Assembly: GCF_029893355.1 (NCBI RefSeq)
Contig: NZ_JARZAI010000040.1
Coordinates: 1-60,776 of the forward strand
Direction of reading: 5' to 3'
Source: Kitasatospora sp. MAA4
Lineage (GTDB): Bacteria; Actinomycetota; Actinomycetes; Streptomycetales; Streptomycetaceae
DNA length: 60,776 nucleotides
Of the stretch, positions 25,045 through 34,465 are shown piece after piece. The notes beneath the pieces were generated by a model that did not search any database, was not told where the DNA came from, and worked only from the letters and a program-made list of their open reading frames with translations. Every line of letters begins with the position of its first letter. Position 1 is the stretch's first letter. Both the position numbers and the translations under genes were made by a program.

Positions 25045-25661
25045 CCCACGCGCACGGCTCGGGCGGACCGATTCCGCTCGGCATGCCCGACCCCTCCCAG
25101 CCGGGAGCCGGCGCCCTCGCGGAGCGCCGGATCGGACCGCTGGCCCGGCTCGCGCCGGACCCGGTCAAGGTGGTGCTCAACTGGGGACGCCGCTACAGCC
25201 TCTGGTGCTTCAACTTCGGACTGGCCTGCTGCGCGATCGAGTTCATCGCCGCCTCGATGGCCAAGCACGACTTCATCCGGATGGGCGTGATCCCGTTCGC
25301 GCCCGGACCGCGCCAGGCCGATCTGATGATCGTCTCGGGCACGGTGACGGACAAGATGGCGCCGGCCGTCAAGCGGCTCTACGAGCAGATGCCGGAGCCG
25401 AAGTACGTCATCTCCTTCGGCGCCTGCTCCAACTCGGGCGGGCCCTACTGGGACTCGTACTCGGTGACCAAGGGCGTCGACCAGATCATCCCGGTCGACG
25501 TCTACGTGCCCGGCTGCCCGCCGCGGCCGGAGGCGCTGCTCCAGGGCATCCTCAAGCTCCAGGAGAAGATCGCCGCCGAGTCGCTGCCGGAGCGCTACGC
25601 GGGCCTGTCGGCGGGCGCGCTGCGGCGACCGCTGGTGGCGGGGCCCGGGGGTGCGCAGTGA
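25035..25661 (+). CDS. nuoB: NADH-quinone oxidoreductase subunit B
   Basis: The protein has 208 residues, starting at ATG 25035 inside the end of nuoA. Cluster N2 ligands are all visible: the tandem Cys in FGLACCAIEF, Cys in SFGACSNSGGPYW and Cys in YVPGCPPRPEALL. The subunit passes electrons to quinone in the connecting arm. The first 40 residues and the Gly/Ala-rich tail are longer than in E. coli. Its usual partner NuoD is not encoded here. Confidence 0.93.
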   Translation: MDVTHAHGSGGPIPLGMPDPSQPGAGALAERRIGPLARLAPDPVKVVLNWGRRYSLWCFNFGLACCAIEFIAASMAKHDFIRMGVIPFAPGPRQADLMIVSGTVTDKMAPAVKRLYEQMPEPKYVISFGACSNSGGPYWDSYSVTKGVDQIIPVDVYVPGCPPRPEALLQGILKLQEKIAAESLPERYAGLSAGALRRPLVAGPGGAQ

Positions 25662-26539
25662 CCGGCGCGGTGACCACCCCTGAGCAGACCGCGGCCGCGA
25701 TCGGCCCCTGGGCGAGCGCCGCCGAGGCCTACCAGCTGCTGACCGTCGACGTGCCGGCCGAGCACTGGATCGAGGCGCTGACGGCGGCCCGGGACGGCCT
25801 GGGCCTGACCTACTTCGACTGGCTGAGCGCGGTGGACGAGCTCGGCGAGGGCTTCTCGGTCTGCGCCCACCTGGCGGCCGCCGGCGACGGCGGTGCGGTG
25901 CGGCACCTGCTGCTGCGCACCCGGGTGCCGCGCGACGGCGCCTCGCTGCCGACGGCCGCGGGCGTGTACGCGGGCGCCGGCTGGCACGAGCGGGAGACCC
26001 ACGAGATGTTCGGGATCGGCTTCGAGGGCCACCCGCACCTGGTGACGCTGCTGCTGCCGGACGGCTTCGAGGGCCACCCGCTGCGCAAGGAGTTCGTGCT
26101 GGCCGCCCGGGTCGCCAAGGCCTGGCCGGGCGCCAAGGAGCCGGGCGAGAGCGATCACGGGGACGGTCCGGCGCGGCGCAAGATGCAGCCGCCCGGGGTG
26201 CCGGACCCGAACGAGTGGGGCCCGCTGAAGGGGACCCTGCCGCCGGTCGCCGAGCGTCCGGCGCGCGGTGCCCGGACGCCGCGCGCGGGGGCCGCCACTC
26301 CCGCGGCCTCAGCCGAGGGCGCGCCCGCGGTGCGGGCGGACCGGCCGCGGCGGACCCGCAGCATCACCGAGGGCTCGACCAGCCAGGCGGCCGAGGCCGC
26401 TCCGGCTCCTGCGGCGGCGACCCCGCCCGCTTCGGACGCGCCGTGGCACTCCCCGGTGCCCGCTCGCGAGGAGCCGGCACCGCAAACCCCGCAGGAATCA
26501 CCGGAATCACAGGACTCACAGGACGGAGACAGCGCGTGA
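25658..26539 (+). CDS. nuoC: NADH-quinone oxidoreductase subunit C with long disordered tail
   Basis: The protein has 293 residues. The first 165 are the 30-kDa subunit domain: GLTYFDWLSAVDELGEGF, then WHERETHEMFGIGFEGHP and LLLPDGFEGHPLRKEF. The last 125 residues are Pro/Ala/Arg-rich and low-complexity, which is not usual for NuoC. The GTG start overlaps the nuoB stop. In the full complex NuoC packs against NuoD, but the next gene here is nuoH, so D is missing and the tail may serve another contact. Confidence 0.88.
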   Translation: MTGAVTTPEQTAAAIGPWASAAEAYQLLTVDVPAEHWIEALTAARDGLGLTYFDWLSAVDELGEGFSVCAHLAAAGDGGAVRHLLLRTRVPRDGASLPTAAGVYAGAGWHERETHEMFGIGFEGHPHLVTLLLPDGFEGHPLRKEFVLAARVAKAWPGAKEPGESDHGDGPARRKMQPPGVPDPNEWGPLKGTLPPVAERPARGARTPRAGAATPAASAEGAPAVRADRPRRTRSITEGSTSQAAEAAPAPAAATPPASDAPWHSPVPAREEPAPQTPQESPESQDSQDGDSA

Positions 26540-27498
26540 ACCTGCTCGACACGCTGCTGCGCTGCGTCGCGGCCCTGGTCGTCTTCCTCACCTTCCCGCT
26601 GATCATCGGGCAGACCGAGCACAAGGTGATGGCCCACATGCAGGGCCGGCTCGGTCCGATGTACGCAGGAGGGTTCCACGGCTGGGCGCAGCTGGTCGCC
26701 GACGGCGTGAAGTTCGCGCAGAAGGAGGACATCGTCCCGGCCGACGCCGACCGGCGGATCTTCCAGCTGGCCCCGGCCGTCTCGCTGCTGCCGTACCTGT
26801 TCGTCCTGCTGGTCGTCCCGGTGGGCCCGCACGGCTTCGTCGGCCAGGCGGTCGACGCCGGGATCTTCTTCGTGCTCGCCGTGATGGGCGTCGGGGTGAT
26901 CGGCAAGCTGATGGCCGGCTGGGCCTCGGCCAACAAGTTCTCGCTGCTCGGCGGTCTGCGCACGGCCGCCCAGCTGATGTCGTACGAGCTGCCGATGGTG
27001 CTCGCCGCCGCCTCCGCGGCGATGGCGGCCGGGACGCTCTCGCTGACCGGGATCGTCGACGCCTTCCACTGGTGGTGGCTGCCGTGGCAGGCGATCGGCG
27101 CCTTCGTCTTCTTCACGTCCGGTATCGCCGAGTTGCAGCGCCCGCCGTTCGACATGCCGGTGGCCGACTCCGAGATCATCTTCGGCGCGTACACCGAGTA
27201 CACCGGCCTGCGCTTCGCGTTCTTCCTGCTCTCCGAGTACGCGGGCATCCTGGTGGTCTGCGCGCTGACCACGGTGCTCTTCCTCGGCGGCTGGCACGGC
27301 CCGCTCCCCGACAGCCTCGGCTGGCTCTGGACGATCCTGAAGACCTTTGCCCTGGCCTTCGTGGTGATCTGGCTCCGGGTCACCTACCCGCGCCTGCGCG
27401 AGGACCAGCTGATGCGCTTCGCCTGGACCGTCCTGGTCCCGCTCGCGCTCCTCCAGCTCGCCCTGACCGGCATCATCAAGGTGGCGATCTCCCAGTGA
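26536..27498 (+). CDS. nuoH: NADH-quinone oxidoreductase subunit H
   Basis: The protein has 320 residues with eight membrane helices. Conserved stretches are EHKVMAHMQGRLGPMYAGG (the quinone-tunnel loop), DGVKFAQKEDIVPADADR and MPVADSEIIFGAYTEYTG. It joins the membrane arm to the B/C/D/I subunits and forms part of the quinone cavity. The GTG start overlaps the nuoC stop. Absence of NuoD is notable because the H-D contact forms the active site. Confidence 0.93.
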   Translation: MNLLDTLLRCVAALVVFLTFPLIIGQTEHKVMAHMQGRLGPMYAGGFHGWAQLVADGVKFAQKEDIVPADADRRIFQLAPAVSLLPYLFVLLVVPVGPHGFVGQAVDAGIFFVLAVMGVGVIGKLMAGWASANKFSLLGGLRTAAQLMSYELPMVLAAASAAMAAGTLSLTGIVDAFHWWWLPWQAIGAFVFFTSGIAELQRPPFDMPVADSEIIFGAYTEYTGLRFAFFLLSEYAGILVVCALTTVLFLGGWHGPLPDSLGWLWTILKTFALAFVVIWLRVTYPRLREDQLMRFAWTVLVPLALLQLALTGIIKVAISQ

Positions 27499-28034
27499 AC
27501 CTCCCCGGCTCCGGCCTGGCCAAGGGCCTCGCCGTCACCCTGCGGACGATGACGAAGAAGACCGTCACCGCGCAGTACCCCGACGTGCAGCCGCACCTGC
27601 CCCCGCGCAGCCGCGGTGTGATCGGGCTGCTGGAGGAGAACTGCACGGTCTGCATGCTCTGCGCCCGGGAGTGCCCGGACTGGTGCATCTACATCGACTC
27701 GCACAAGGAGACCCTCCCCGCGGTCGACCCGAACGCGCGCGCCCGCACCCGCAACGTGCTGGACCGTTTCGCCATCGACTTCTCGCTCTGCATGTACTGC
27801 GGGATCTGCATCGAGGTCTGCCCGTTCGACGCGCTCTTCTGGTCGCCGGAGTTCGAGTACGCCGAGACCGACATCCTGGAACTGACCCACGAGCGGGACA
27901 AGCTCCGCGAGTGGATGTGGACGGTGCCCGCGCCGCCCGCGCTGGACCCGGGGGCCGAGGAGCCCAAGGAGATCGCCGCCGCGCGCAAGGCCGCCGACAA
28001 GCTGGCGGCCGCGGCCGGGGGTGACTCCGCGTGA
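27495..28034 (+). CDS. nuoI: NADH-quinone oxidoreductase subunit I
   Basis: The protein has 179 residues carrying two [4Fe-4S] ferredoxin motifs: CTVCMLCARECP and CMYCGICIEVCP. These are clusters N6a and N6b. A basic N-terminus and a Lys/Ala-rich C-terminal helix flank the core. The GTG overlaps the nuoH stop. Electrons would come from an unknown donor, because the NADH module (E, F, G) is absent from this cluster. Ferredoxin or the other complex are candidates. Confidence 0.93.
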   Translation: MNLPGSGLAKGLAVTLRTMTKKTVTAQYPDVQPHLPPRSRGVIGLLEENCTVCMLCARECPDWCIYIDSHKETLPAVDPNARARTRNVLDRFAIDFSLCMYCGICIEVCPFDALFWSPEFEYAETDILELTHERDKLREWMWTVPAPPALDPGAEEPKEIAAARKAADKLAAAAGGDSA

Positions 28035-28681
28035 GCATCCTTGCCGCTGCGGGCTCGCTCGCGCCCGCGACGCGGGGCTTCCTGTCGCCTACCGGCGTCG
28101 AGATCGTCTTCGTGCTGGTCGGCCTGGCCGTGCTGGGCGCGGCCGTGATCTCGGTCGGGACCAAGCAGCTGGTGCACGCCGCGCTCTGGCTGGTCGTCGC
28201 GCTCGGCGGGCTGGCGATCGAGTTCCTGCTGCTCACGGCCGAGTTCGTGGCCTGGGTCCAGGTGCTGATCTACCTCGGTTCGGTGGTCGTCCTGGTGCTC
28301 TTCGGCCTGATGCTGACCAAGGCCCCGATCGGCCGGTCGCCGGACGCCGACTCGGGCAACCGCTGGGTCGCCCTGCTGGTCGCGCTGGCCGCCGCCGGGA
28401 CGCTGGTGACCCTGGTGGTGGACGCGTTCCGGACCTCCTGGATCGACCTGGGCTCGGGCGGTGGCAGCGCCTCGGTGACCGGGGCCAGCCTGTTCCGCAC
28501 CTGGGTGCTGCCCTTCGAGGCGCTCTCCGTCCTGCTGCTGGCCGCGCTGGTCGGGGCGATCGTGCTGTCCCGCTCCCGGCAGGCGGCCGTGCCGAAGCCG
28601 CGCCCGGGCAAGCTGCGGGCCGGCAAGCCGGTCGGCGCCGCCCGGGCTGCCAAGTCGCCGTCTTCCGAGCGGGAGAGCTGA
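28031..28681 (+). CDS. nuoJ: NADH-quinone oxidoreductase subunit J
   Basis: The protein has 216 residues with five membrane helices. The family stretch EFLLLTAEFVAWVQVLIYLGSVVVLVLFGLML is present, where AEFVAxVQxLIYxG is the NuoJ signature with a pi-bulge helix. The C-terminus is basic. It overlaps both neighbours (GTGA with nuoI, TGATG with nuoK). Confidence 0.9.
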   Translation: MSILAAAGSLAPATRGFLSPTGVEIVFVLVGLAVLGAAVISVGTKQLVHAALWLVVALGGLAIEFLLLTAEFVAWVQVLIYLGSVVVLVLFGLMLTKAPIGRSPDADSGNRWVALLVALAAAGTLVTLVVDAFRTSWIDLGSGGGSASVTGASLFRTWVLPFEALSVLLLAALVGAIVLSRSRQAAVPKPRPGKLRAGKPVGAARAAKSPSSERES

Positions 28682-29052
28682 TGCACCTCGCCTACCCCGC
28701 CGTGCTCGCCGCGCTGCTCTTCAGCGTCGGCGTCTACGGCGTGCTCGCCCGGCGCAACGCCGTCCTTGTGCTGATGTCCGTGGAGCTGATGCTCAACGCC
28801 GTCAACCTCAACCTCGTCGCCTTCGACGCCTGGCTGCGCGACGCGCTGCACGCCGGGCAGGCGCTCACCCTGTTCACCATCACCATCGCCGCCGCCGAGA
28901 TCGGTCTGGGCCTGGCCATCGTCCTGCTGGTCTTCCGGACCCGCGGCACCCCGGACATCGACCGGCTGACCGCCCTCGGTGACCGGGTCGCCGAGCGCCA
29001 GAACTCCGCTGACGACACCGCTGACGCGTCGAAGGGCCAGGCCGTCTCGTGA
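28681..29052 (+). CDS. nuoK: NADH-quinone oxidoreductase subunit K
   Basis: The protein has 123 residues with three membrane helices. Typical text includes NAVLVLMSVELMLNAVNLNLVAF, with the conserved glutamate in SVELMLN, and ITIAAAEIGLGLAIVLL, with the second. Both glutamates lie in the proton path. The start shares one base with the nuoJ stop. The C-terminal 25 residues are charged and extend beyond the usual length. Confidence 0.92.
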   Translation: MHLAYPAVLAALLFSVGVYGVLARRNAVLVLMSVELMLNAVNLNLVAFDAWLRDALHAGQALTLFTITIAAAEIGLGLAIVLLVFRTRGTPDIDRLTALGDRVAERQNSADDTADASKGQAVS

Positions 29053-31103
29053 ACACCGCCCTCCCCGCGCTGGTCCCGGCGCTGCCCGCGCTCGGCGCCG
29101 CCGCCACCTTCGCCACCGGCCGCCGCGCGCCCCGGTTCGCCCGGCCGCTGGCGATCGTGCCGGTGGTGCTGTCGGGCGTGCTGGCCCTGGTGACGGCGCT
29201 CCAGCTCGGCACCGGCCGGACCCTGGACGCCGCCACCCGGCTGACCCCGACCGGCGGCCCCGACATCTCGCTCGCGATCCACCTGGACGGCTACACCTCG
29301 CTGGTCACCGTCCTGGTGGGCCTGGTCGCCAGCTGCGTGCAGATCTACTCGACGGCCTACCTGCGCGACGACCCGCGCTACCCCTCGTACGCCGCGCTGG
29401 TCTCGCTCTTCACCGCCGCGATGTTCCTGGTGGTGTACTCCGGCGACCTGATCGTGCTGCTGGTCGGCTGGGAGGTGATGGGCATCTGCTCGTACTTCCT
29501 GATCGGCCATCACTGGGAGACCGCGGACGCCCGCTCGGCCTCGCTGAAGGCCTTCCTGGTCACCAAGCTGGGCGACGTGCCGTTCCTGTTCGGGCTCTTC
29601 CTGCTCGGCGCGGACGCCGGGACGTTCCGGATCAGCGGTGTGCTGGCCGCGGCGGCCGACGGGCGGCTCGCGCACCCGACGCTGATCGCGCTGCTGCTGC
29701 TCGCCGGGGTCGCCGGGAAGAGCGCGCAGTTCCCGCTGCACAGCTGGCTCCCGGACGCGATGGCCGGCCCGACGCCGGTCTCCGCACTGATCCACGCCGC
29801 CACCATGGTCGCGGCCGGCATCTACCTGGTGGCCCGGCTGCTGCCGGTCTTCCTGCTCTCGGGTGCCGCGCTGGTGGTGCTCGCGGTGATGGCCGCAGTG
29901 ACGATGATCGGATCGGCGCTCTGCGCGCTCGCCCAGGACGACATCAAGCGGGTGCTGGCCTACTCCACGGTCGGCCAGCTCGGCTACATGGCCGGCGCGC
30001 TGGCCGCGGGCGACCGCGAGGCGGCCGTCTTCCACCTGGTCAGCCACGGTGCGTTCAAGGCGCTGCTGTTCCTCTCCGCCGGTGTCCTGATCCACGCCGC
30101 GCACACCAACTCGCTCTCCGCGATGTCCCGGATGCCCTGGCTCGCCGAACGGGTGCCGGACGCGCGCTGGACGCTCGGCATCGGCCTGGTGGCGCTGGTC
30201 GGCCTGCCGCCGTTCTCGGGCTTCTTCAGCAAGGAGGCGGTCTTCACCGCCGCCGAGCACGCCGCTCGGGGCGAGGCGCTGACCAACGGCGTCGGCCCGG
30301 CCTCGGGCGTGCCCGAGGCGGCGGGCTGGATCGTCCTGATCGCGGCCGGGCTGACCGTGCTGCTGACCGCGGCGTACGCCACCCGGCTCTGGCTGCTGGC
30401 CTTCCCGGGCCGCCGCGCCGTCGCCCTCGCCGGCGCGGTCGTGCCGCGCGGTGAGGCCGCCGAGGGACACGCGGCGGCGCTCGCCGACACCGGTGAGGAC
30501 CTGCCGGTCGCCGCCAGCAGCACGGCCACCGCACCCTCGGTGCACGCCACCGAACCGGCCGCGATGCGCTGGCCGCTCTGGGTGCTGGCGATCCCGGCGA
30601 TGGGCTTCGGCGTCGCCGGGCTGCGCCCGAACTGGCTGCCCGCGCTGCTGGACGGCGGCTCGCTGCGGCCGAGCCTGGCCACCGCCGTGCTCGGCACCGG
30701 GCTGGCCCTGGCCGGCGTGCTGATCTCCTACGCCGCCTGGCGGACCGTCACCGCCCGGGCCGCCCGCGCGGCAGTGGCCGAGGGCGCGCCCGCGCCGCAG
30801 TCGACGGACGCCACCGACCCCGGTCGGGCCCTGCTCGGCCCGCTCTACGGCCCGGCCCAGCACGGCTTCGGCGTGGACCGGCTCTACGAGCGGCTCTTCG
30901 TCCTGCCCACCGTCGGCGCCGCGAAGCTCGTCCGCTTCCTCGACCGCGAGGTGGTCGAGGGCTACGTGCAGGCCTCCGGCGGCGGGGCCCGGCTGCTCGG
31001 CTGGGCCGTCCGGCGCGCCCAGACCGGCAACGCGCAGACGTATCTCAGCGCGCTGCTGGCGGGCGTGGTGCTGATCGCCGTCTTCGTGGCGGTCGGCACA
31101 TGA
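29049..31103 (+). CDS. nuoL: NADH-quinone oxidoreductase subunit L
   Basis: The protein has 684 residues, an antiporter-like subunit with about 16 membrane helices. Key proton-channel residues are visible in GWEVMGICSYFLIGHHW, LLLAGVAGKSAQFPLHSWLPDAM, IHAATMVAAG and DIKRVLAYSTVGQLGYM. The C-terminal half carries the long lateral-helix region that ties the membrane arm together. The GTG overlaps the nuoK stop. A Pro/Ala-rich insertion lies before the last helix. Confidence 0.93.
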   Translation: MNTALPALVPALPALGAAATFATGRRAPRFARPLAIVPVVLSGVLALVTALQLGTGRTLDAATRLTPTGGPDISLAIHLDGYTSLVTVLVGLVASCVQIYSTAYLRDDPRYPSYAALVSLFTAAMFLVVYSGDLIVLLVGWEVMGICSYFLIGHHWETADARSASLKAFLVTKLGDVPFLFGLFLLGADAGTFRISGVLAAAADGRLAHPTLIALLLLAGVAGKSAQFPLHSWLPDAMAGPTPVSALIHAATMVAAGIYLVARLLPVFLLSGAALVVLAVMAAVTMIGSALCALAQDDIKRVLAYSTVGQLGYMAGALAAGDREAAVFHLVSHGAFKALLFLSAGVLIHAAHTNSLSAMSRMPWLAERVPDARWTLGIGLVALVGLPPFSGFFSKEAVFTAAEHAARGEALTNGVGPASGVPEAAGWIVLIAAGLTVLLTAAYATRLWLLAFPGRRAVALAGAVVPRGEAAEGHAAALADTGEDLPVAASSTATAPSVHATEPAAMRWPLWVLAIPAMGFGVAGLRPNWLPALLDGGSLRPSLATAVLGTGLALAGVLISYAAWRTVTARAARAAVAEGAPAPQSTDATDPGRALLGPLYGPAQHGFGVDRLYERLFVLPTVGAAKLVRFLDREVVEGYVQASGGGARLLGWAVRRAQTGNAQTYLSALLAGVVLIAVFVAVGT

Positions 31104-31164
31104 CCCACCGTCGCCTCGCCCATCTCGCCAACCCGTCCACCGCAGCACGTCCAGGGAGCCTCCG

Positions 31165-32727
31165 ATGAACGCGGTCCTCATCGCCCTCCTGGCGCTGCCG
31201 CTGCTCGGCGCCGCCCTGACGCTGGCCCCGGCCACCGCCTTCGGTCCGGACCGCGCGACCCAGGAGAAGCGCGCGCTGCGGTTCGGCGCGCTGGTCACCG
31301 GCCTGGTGCTGGTGCTGACCGTCGCGCTGGCGGCGGGCTTCGACCGGGCGCACGCCAGCCGGATGCAGGCGGTCACCGACACGGCCTGGATCCCGGCCAT
31401 CGGCGTCCGCTTCCACCTCGGCGTGGACGGCATCTCGCTCCCGCTGGTGGTGCTCACCGCGCTGCTCACCCTCCTCTGCGCGGTGTACTCGACCAGGCGC
31501 CTGCCGGACGGGCCGGGGGTGCCCTCGGCGCGGGTCTTCGTGGGACTGCTGCTGCTGCTCGAAGTCGGCATGCTGGCCACCTTCGTGGTGCTCGACCTGC
31601 TGCTCTTCTTCCTGGCCTTCGAGATCGTGCTGATCCCGATGTACTTCCTGATCGCCCGGTGGGGGAGCGGGGCCAAGGTGGCCTCGGCCAACCGGTTCAT
31701 CCTCTACACGTTGCTCGGCTCGGCCGTCATGCTGCTCGGCTTCCTGCTGGTCGGCCTGAAGGCGGGCACCTTCGACATGACGGCGCTGGCCGCCGCCCAC
31801 GGCCACGGACTCTCGCACACCACGCAGGTGCTGGCCGCGCTCGCGATCGGCCTCGGCCTGGCCGTCAAGGCGCCGGCCTGGCCGCTGCACAGCTGGCTCC
31901 CGGACGCGCACACCTCGGCCCCCACGGTCGGCTCGGTGCTGCTCGCCGGTGTGCTGCTGAAGATGGGTACGTACGGACTGGTCCGTGTCCTCCTCCCGGT
32001 GGTGCCGGACGGCACGGCGACCCTCGCCCCGTACCTCGGGGCGCTCGCCGCCGTCGGCGTCGTCTACGGTTCGCTGGCCTGCCTCGCGCTGGCCCGCCAG
32101 GGCAGCAAGGGCGACCTCAAGCGCCTGATCGCCTACTCCTCGGTCGGCCACATGGGCTTCGTGCTCCTGGGCATCGCCTCCCTCACTCCGGTGGGCGTCA
32201 ACGGCGCGCTCTTCGCCAACGTCGCCCACGGTCTGATCACCGGTCTGCTCTTCTTCCTGGTCGGTGCCCTCAAGGACCGCTACGGCACGGCGGACCTGGA
32301 CACCCTGGCGGGTGCCACCGGCGCCGCGCTCTACGGCCGGGCACCGCGGATCGGCGCCCTGCTCGCCTTCGCCGCCGTGGCCAGCCTGGGCCTGCCCGGG
32401 CTGGCGGGCTTCTGGGGCGAGGTGCTCGCGATGTTCGGCGCGTTCGACCCGGCCGCCGGGCTGTCCCGCCCCGCCTTCGTCACGTACATGGTGCTGGCCG
32501 GCCTCGGCACCCTCCTCACTGCCGCCTATCTGCTGATCGTGGTGCGCCGGGTCTGCATGGGGGATCCCAAGCAGCCCGCCGTGGTCGAGGGCATCGCCGA
32601 CCTGCGCCCGTACGAGGCCGTCAGCTGGACCCCGCTGGCTGCGCTGACGCTGGTCGCCGGGCTCTGGCCGGCCCTGCTGCTGGGTCTGTCCGACCCCGCC
32701 GTGAAGCACCTCCTCGGGGGTGGCTGA
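31165..32727 (+). CDS. nuoM: NADH-quinone oxidoreductase subunit M
   Basis: The protein has 520 residues with 14 membrane helices. It is an antiporter-like subunit with LAFEIVLIPMYFLIARWG (conserved Glu), LAVKAPAWPLHSWLPDAHT (Lys) and DLKRLIAYSSVGHMGFVLLG. About 60 bases separate it from nuoL, the only loose junction in the cluster. Its GGGAGCC ribosome binding site precedes the ATG. Confidence 0.93.
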   Translation: MNAVLIALLALPLLGAALTLAPATAFGPDRATQEKRALRFGALVTGLVLVLTVALAAGFDRAHASRMQAVTDTAWIPAIGVRFHLGVDGISLPLVVLTALLTLLCAVYSTRRLPDGPGVPSARVFVGLLLLLEVGMLATFVVLDLLLFFLAFEIVLIPMYFLIARWGSGAKVASANRFILYTLLGSAVMLLGFLLVGLKAGTFDMTALAAAHGHGLSHTTQVLAALAIGLGLAVKAPAWPLHSWLPDAHTSAPTVGSVLLAGVLLKMGTYGLVRVLLPVVPDGTATLAPYLGALAAVGVVYGSLACLALARQGSKGDLKRLIAYSSVGHMGFVLLGIASLTPVGVNGALFANVAHGLITGLLFFLVGALKDRYGTADLDTLAGATGAALYGRAPRIGALLAFAAVASLGLPGLAGFWGEVLAMFGAFDPAAGLSRPAFVTYMVLAGLGTLLTAAYLLIVVRRVCMGDPKQPAVVEGIADLRPYEAVSWTPLAALTLVAGLWPALLLGLSDPAVKHLLGGG

Positions 32728-32730
32728 CCG

Positions 32731-34338
32731 ATGATCAGCTCCGTGTCCGCGCCTGTGTCCGCCGCCGCCGGCCACCAACTCCTGGGGCAGCCCGCTGTGC
32801 ATCCGACCCTTCTCGCCGTGAGCAACCCGGGCGGGCTCATCCAGTCCGTCGACTGGGTGGCCATCGCCCCGCCGCTGATCGCCGCCCTGACGGCCCTCGC
32901 CGTCCTGCTCGCCGACCTCTTCCTCCCGGAGCGGCACAAGAAGCTGCTCGGCCGACTCACCGCCGCCGGCCTGGCCCTCGCCCTGCTCGCCCTCCTCCCG
33001 CTCACCGGTGGTCACCCACGGGCCACCTTCTGCGCACAGAACGTAACAGGCGCCACTGACAACGCCGGGTGCAGCTACGTCGCCGACCACTTCGCGCTGG
33101 TCTTCCAGCTGCTCGCGCTCGGCGGCGCACTGATCGCCGCGCTGCTGTCGCTGCACACCGTCGACGAGGAGAAGCTGCCCTCCGGCGAGTTCTGGTTCCT
33201 GCTGCTCAGCAGCGCCACCGGCGCCGCCCTGCTGCCCGCCTCCCGTGACCTGGCCACCCTGGTGGTGGCGCTGGAGGTGGTCTCACTGCCCTCCTTCGCG
33301 CTGGTCGGCCTGCGGCGTGACGGGCGTGGCGGCGAGGCGGCGCTGAAGTTCTTCCTCTCCTCGGTGACCGCGACCGCCGTGATGCTGCTCGGCGTGAGCT
33401 TCGTCTACGCCGCCACCGGCAGCCTGCACCTGTCCGCCATCGCCGAGGGCCTGGGCCAGGCGCCCGGGCAGCTCAAGCCGCTGGCCGAGGCGGGCGCCGC
33501 GCTGACCCTGGTCGGCTTCGCGTTCAAGGTCGCGGCCGTCCCGTTCCACTTCTGGGTGCCGGACACCTACACCGGCGCCCCGCTGCCGGTGGCCGGCTAC
33601 CTCTCGGTGGTCGGCAAGGCGGCCGGCTTCGCCGGGCTCGCGCTGGTCACCAGCATCGCGTTCCGCCCCTACGGCCACACCTGGGGCCTGCTGCTCGCCG
33701 TGCTGGCCGCCGTCACCATGACGGCCGGCAACGTGGCGGCGCTGCGCCAGCGCTCCGACACGGCGCAGGGCGCGGTGCGACTGCTGGCCTGGTCCTCGGT
33801 GGCCCAGGCCGGCTACCTGCTGGTCCCGCTCGCGGCCGCCGGCTACGCCGGGAGCGCCCACCCGCTGGGCGCCACCGTCGCGTACGCGCTGATCTACGGC
33901 CTGGTCAACCTCGGCGCCTTCGGGGTAGCCGCCCTGGTCGGCCGCACGGCCCCCGACAACCGGCTGGACGACTACCAGGGCCTGTTCGCCCGCCGCCGCT
34001 GGGCCGCACTGGCGCTGGCCTTCTTCCTGCTCTGCCTGGCCGGGCTGCCGCCGGGCGTGGTCGGGCTCTTCGGCAAGGTGGTGGTCTTCCGCGCCGCGGT
34101 GGACGCGGGCCTGGGCTGGTTGGCCGTGGTGATGGCGGTCAACGTGGTGATCGCGCTCTTCTACTACCTCCAGTGGACGGCCAAGCTCTTCGTCGCGCCG
34201 ACGACCGAGGCGACTTCCGGGGAATCGCGGGTGCCGGTCTCGCTGGCCGCGACGCTGTCGCTCACCGCGGTCGGCGCCGTGGTGCTCTCGGTCGCCCCGC
34301 AGCTGGTGCTCCAGGTGGTCAGCGGCTCGCTGTTCTGA
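32731..34338 (+). CDS. nuoN: NADH-quinone oxidoreductase subunit N
   Basis: The protein has 535 residues with 14 membrane helices. The signature segments are LEVVSLPSFALVGLRRDGRGGEAALK, FKVAAVPFHFWVPDTYTGAP and LLAWSSVAQAGYLLVPLAA. It is the last subunit of the cluster and begins three bases after nuoM. The N-terminus has an extra 30-40 residues before the first helix. The complex encoded here would pump protons if given an electron-input module. Confidence 0.92.
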   Translation: MISSVSAPVSAAAGHQLLGQPAVHPTLLAVSNPGGLIQSVDWVAIAPPLIAALTALAVLLADLFLPERHKKLLGRLTAAGLALALLALLPLTGGHPRATFCAQNVTGATDNAGCSYVADHFALVFQLLALGGALIAALLSLHTVDEEKLPSGEFWFLLLSSATGAALLPASRDLATLVVALEVVSLPSFALVGLRRDGRGGEAALKFFLSSVTATAVMLLGVSFVYAATGSLHLSAIAEGLGQAPGQLKPLAEAGAALTLVGFAFKVAAVPFHFWVPDTYTGAPLPVAGYLSVVGKAAGFAGLALVTSIAFRPYGHTWGLLLAVLAAVTMTAGNVAALRQRSDTAQGAVRLLAWSSVAQAGYLLVPLAAAGYAGSAHPLGATVAYALIYGLVNLGAFGVAALVGRTAPDNRLDDYQGLFARRRWAALALAFFLLCLAGLPPGVVGLFGKVVVFRAAVDAGLGWLAVVMAVNVVIALFYYLQWTAKLFVAPTTEATSGESRVPVSLAATLSLTAVGAVVLSVAPQLVLQVVSGSLF

Positions 34339-34465
34339 TCCGGTCCTGATCGGGGTCTCATCCCTCCGGTGTACGCGAAGGGAACCAGGACCAGGCGTCC
34401 CGCCGTTGACCAGGGCAGAGGGATGTGAGCAGAGGCTTCCCACCGCACCACTTGGAGGGGCTGCC

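Noticed and set aside
31045..33156. 703-codon frame opposite nuoM and nuoN
   Set aside because: Gln/Glu/Gly/His-rich repeats typical of antisense reading of membrane-protein codons. No start signal or domain.
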